Assembly (NCBI RefSeq): GCF_963678635.1
Contig: NC_087071.1
Span: forward strand, 24,566,013 to 24,630,012
Length of the DNA: 64,000 nucleotides
From: Symsagittifera roscoffensis
Lineage: Eukaryota > Xenacoelomorpha > Acoela > Convolutidae
Reading direction: 5' to 3'
Below, in pieces: positions 60,001 to 64,000 of this stretch (position 1 is its first letter; every line of letters begins with the position of its first letter). Below the pieces are notes generated by a model. It made no database searches. It was given only the letters and a program-made list of their open reading frames with translations, and was not told the DNA's origin. The translations under genes were made by a program, and so were the position numbers.

Positions 60001-63000
60001 AAAATCTCAAAGCTCGAATATATTGCTAAAAAAGCTCCAATTGGTTTGCAAACCGATTCCTTCTATGAAGATACTTGAAACTTTTAATAGTTTTACAGTT
60101 CGAAAAGTCTATGTTATTCGAAACTACACGGCAAGCTTACTTTAAAAATCTTACTCAAATTTAGCTGGCTTAACTTGAGTATTCTATTCAAAGCTTGATT
60201 ACCTTGCTTAAAAAATCAACCTTATTGTGAAAAGATTTTGTCTATGAAACAACTTTAAATATTTCAAAAATTCAAAACTCGAACAACTTGCTTGAAGGTT
60301 TCAAGTGTTTAGCTAACCGATTCCGTCTATGAGATAACTTGAAATAATTCAAGGTTTCAAAGCATGAACAGCGTGCTTAAAAATTCATTTTTTGCACATT
60401 TCAGTTCCGTTTTTGAAATTATATGAAGTATTTCAAAGTTTCATAGCCCAAAATTATGCTTGAAAATCTCAACCTTTTCACGAACTGAATATTTGATGAA
60501 CTAAAATAAAGATTTTAAAGTTTCAAAGCTCAAAATCTTTGCTTACAAACTTCAAGTTTTAAGCGAACCAATTCTTTTTAAGAAATCACTTGAAATAATT
60601 CAAATCTTCAAAACTCGAATAGCTTGCTTAAAAAATTCAACCTTTTTGCTAACCAATTCCGTCTATGAGATAACTTGAACTTTTTCTGTTTCAAAGCTCG
60701 AAAAGCTCGCCTTGAAAAGCTCGCCTCGAAAAGCTCCGATTCCTTCTATGAAATATATTGAAGCTTTCGAAGTTTCAAAGCTCAAATAGCTGGTTTAAAA
60801 ACTCAATTTTTGTGCAAACCAAATCAGTCTATGAAACAAAATTATTTATTTCAGTTTTCCGAGCTCAAGTAACTTGCGTAAAACCCGTTTTTACTCAAAT
60901 TTACTGGATCTAAAAAATAACTTGATATATTTCAAAGTTGCATAACTCAATTAGCTTGCTTAAAGAACTTTACATTTTTTTGCGATCCGAATCAGTCTAT
61001 GAAATAACTTGGAACATTTCAAAGTTCTTTAGGCAAAATTGCTTGCTTAAAGTTTTTTTGCGGACCAATTCAGTTAATACAATTTTATATCCAAAGCTTG
61101 ATTAGCTCGATTGAAAAGTCTTAAGCTTTTCCTCATCCGATTCCGTCTATGAAAATACTTGAAATATTTTAAAGTTTCCTAGCTCGAAAATCTTGTATAA
61201 ATTCTCAAACTTTCTGCGGACGAATTATTTCTATGAAATAAAATTGAAATGTTTCAAAATCTCAAAGCTCGAATATATTACTTAAGAAGCTCCAATTTTT
61301 TTGCAAACCGATTCCGTCTATGAAAATACTTGAAACTTTTAATAGTTTCACAGTTCAAAAATTCTATGTTATTTGAAATTACACGGCAAGCTTACTTAAA
61401 AAATTTAAAATTGTTTGCGAATTGATTCAGTCTGGATATATTTTGAAATATTTCAAACTCTCGAATCTCAAATAGCCTGCCTAGAAAACTCATACTTTGC
61501 GCAAAACAGTTCCGTCAATGAGATGAAATGAATTACTTCAGATTCGAAACTTGATTAGCTTATTTTGAAAAAAATCTTGAGCTTTACGCCAGCCAATTAT
61601 GTCTTGAAAATATCTTGAAAAAAATTGATGTTTCAAAACCATTCAAAATTTTGCGGACCAAAATTCTCCATGAATTAACTTGAAATAATTTGAAATTTCA
61701 AAGCTCGAATTGCTCTTCAAAGCTCGAATTGTGCAAATTAACGAAACAACTCTACGAAACAACTTAATTTAATTTAATTTTCCGAGCTCAATTAACTTGC
61801 CTGAAAAACTTTTTTTTCGAACCTGTTCCATTTATTAAATAAGTTGATATATTTTTTAGTTTTGTATTTCGATAAATTGGCTTAAATAACTTTAAAGATG
61901 TGCGATTCCAATCATTCTAGGAACTAACTGATTCGGATCGCAAACCGCTGGCTTAAAAAATTATTATAAATTATTATTCAGATTCAAAGCTTGATTAGCT
62001 TGCTAAAAAACAGACATGAGCCTTTCGCAATCCGGTTACCTTACCGAAATTACACGGCATTTTTAATGTTTTGGTAGCTAAAAAACCATGCTTAAAAATC
62101 TCAGCTTTTTCGCGAAATGATTCAATCTATGAAGATTATGAAACATTTAATTGTTTCAAAGCACGAAAAGCTTGCTTAAAAAACTTAAAATTGTTTGCGA
62201 AGCGATTCAGTCAGGAAATATCTTGAAATTTTTCAAAGTCTCGAAGCTCGAAGATCCTGTTTAAACTCAATTTTTAAACTTAAAAAAAACTTGAAAAATT
62301 GCTTGAAGAAACCAATTTTTTTTGCGAAAAGATTCCGCCTATGAAATAACTTCTGCGAACCAATTCCTTCCATGAGATAAATTGAACTAATTCAGATTCA
62401 AATCTTGGTTAGCTTGCAAAAAATTTTCAGCAGTTTTGCAAATAATTGATTCCGTCCATGACATAAGTTGAACTATATCACATTTTCAAAGCTGGAAAAA
62501 ATAGCTTGAGAAATTCAATCTTTTCGCAATCCGATTACGTCAATGCGATAACTTGAGTATTTCAGATTCAAAGCTTGATTAGCTTGCTTAAAAAATCAAC
62601 CTTACTGTGAAAAGATTTTGTCTATGAAATAACTTGAACTGTTTCAAAAACTCGAAGTTAATTAGTTTGCTTAAAAAACTTATTTCGCACAAATCGAGTT
62701 CTTCAATGAAACAACTTGAAATATTTCAAATCTTCAAAACTCGAACAGCTTGCTTAAAGGTTTCAAGTTTTTAGCTAACCGATTCCGTCTATGAGATAAC
62801 TTGAAATAAATCAAGGTTTCAAAGCATGAACAGCGAGCTTAAAAATTCAACTTTTGCACATTTCAGTTCCGTTTACGAATTTAGATGAAGTATTTCAAAG
62901 TTTCATAGCCCAAAATAATGCTTGAAAATCTCAACTTTTTCACGAACTGAATATTTTGATGAACTAAAATAAAGATTTCAAAGTTCCAAAGCTCAAAATT

Positions 63001-64000
63001 TTTGCTTACAAATATTAACTTTTTAGCGAACCAATTCCTTTTAAGAAATAACTTGAAATAATTGAAATCTTCAAAACTCGAATAATAATTAAAAAACTCA
63101 ACCTTTTTGCTAACCAACTCCGTCTATGAGATATTTTGAACTATTTCTGTTTCAAAGCCCGAAAAGCTCGCCTTAAATTTCCAATCTTTTTGCGATTTCA
63201 TTCCGTGTATTAGATAAATTTAACTATTTCTGTTCAAAGCTCAAAAAGCTTGCTTAATAATTGCAATCTTTTGCAAACCGATTGCTTCTCTGAAATAAAT
63301 TGAAGCTTTCAAAATTTCAAAGCTCGAATAGCTGACTTAAAAAACTCAATTTTTGCGCAAACAAAATCAGTCTATGAAACAATTTTCTTTACTTCAATTT
63401 TCCGAGCTCAAGTAACCTGCGTAAAACCCTTTTTTACTCAAATTTACTGGTTCTAAGAAATAACCTGATATATTTCAAAGTTTCATAACTCAATTAGCTT
63501 GCTTAAAAAACTTTACATTTTTGCGATCCGAACATTGGAACATTTCAAGGTTGCTTAGGCGAAATTGCTTGCTGAAATTTTTTTTTGTAGACCAATTCAG
63601 TTAGTACAATTTTATATCCAAAGCTTGATTAGCTCGATTGAAAAAGTCTGATACTTTTCCTCAACCAATTCCGTCTATGAAAATACTTGAAATACTTTAA
63701 AGTTTCCTAGTTCGAAAATCTTGCATAAATTCTCAAACTTTCTGCGGACGAATTATTTCTATGAAATAAAATTGAAATGTTTCAAAATCTCAAAGCTCGA
63801 ATATATTACTTAAGAAGCTCCAATTTTTTTGCAAACCATTTCCGTCTATGAAATATATTGAACTATATCTGTTTCAAAGCTCGAAAAGCTCGCCTTAAAT
63901 TTTCAATCTTTTTGCGATTTCATTCCGTGTATTAGATAAATTTAACTATTTCTGTTCAAAGCTCTAAAAGCTTGCTTAATAATTGCAATCTTCTGCAAAC

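Larger units (their letters stand above)
31026..64000. repeat. Degenerate ~84-bp satellite, right arm
   Basis: Continues to the window edge. From about 33.7 to 49.5 kb a distinct subfamily dominates, with CATTCATTGCACGAGATAAC and GCGATCCGGTTCCGTCAATG. Toward 58-64 kb another appears, with TTTTGCACATTTCAGTTCC and TTTTACTCAAATTTACTGG. No gene, RNA gene or unrelated mobile element was found. One large sub-block (44029-44512) is inverted. Confidence 0.9.

Noticed and set aside
22204-63117. Many 60-124 codon frames in the satellite
   Set aside because: They consist of translated repeat units (K/F/S-rich) and shift with monomer indels; two at 50542 and 53653 are identical only because of a duplication.
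21554-64000. CRISPR-like array because of regular repeats
   Set aside because: The repeats are degenerate, contiguous monomers without unique spacers, in eukaryotic DNA.

Overview
The window looks like gene-poor nuclear DNA of a nematode, probably Caenorhabditis or a close relative. It is very AT-rich, several ATGs sit directly behind a TTTTCAG-type splice acceptor as in trans-spliced worm genes, and the only recognisable proteins are those of mobile elements. No ordinary host gene, tRNA or rRNA was found. Three layers of sequence are nested in one another.

(1) Background: positions 1-3058 and 21548-64000 are a very degenerate tandem satellite with a monomer of about 84 bp in two alternating flavours. 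Local amplification has produced higher-order repeats (about 320, 423, 446 and 1194 bp), offsets of about 3.1 and 9.3 kb, and at least two blocks in inverted orientation (about 29406-31025 and 44029-44512). A small TIR-bearing element (138-365) sits in the left arm.

(2) Giant DNA transposon: positions 3059-21547 (18.5 kb) are a Polinton/Maverick-like element. It has terminal inverted repeats of about 230 bp, about 97% alike by eye, beginning AG and ending CT, and an imperfect 6-bp target duplication (GGAATA/GGAACA). Each end carries a homopurine/homopyrimidine tract and a 10-bp inverted repeat. On the right is a plus-strand gene for a protein-primed family B DNA polymerase with N-terminal zinc fingers and an OTU-like domain. 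To its left are six smaller genes, five on minus and one on plus: a small zinc-finger protein copied from the polymerase N-terminus, two apparently paralogous unknown proteins, an acidic protein, and two further unknowns. I find no integrase, capsid protein, packaging ATPase or maturation protease. Clusters of CCAAT(CAG) motifs at regular spacing lie upstream of several of these genes and look like shared promoter modules. Nearly every gene has one or two nonsense or frameshift lesions, so the element is recently dead rather than ancient.

(3) Nested retrotransposon: positions 13043-17074 are a GC-richer non-LTR retrotransposon inserted into the polymerase gene. Its single ORF runs: short leader ending in a 2A-type D-V-E-P-N-P-G-P, PHD-like finger, APE-type endonuclease, reverse transcriptase, C-terminal zinc knuckles. 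It ends in (ACAAG)n. Its 5' end is preceded by a second copy (12821-13042) of the polymerase upstream region, which suggests 5' transduction or template switching. Its C-terminal zinc knuckles have the same unusual spacing as the fingers of the transposon it landed in.
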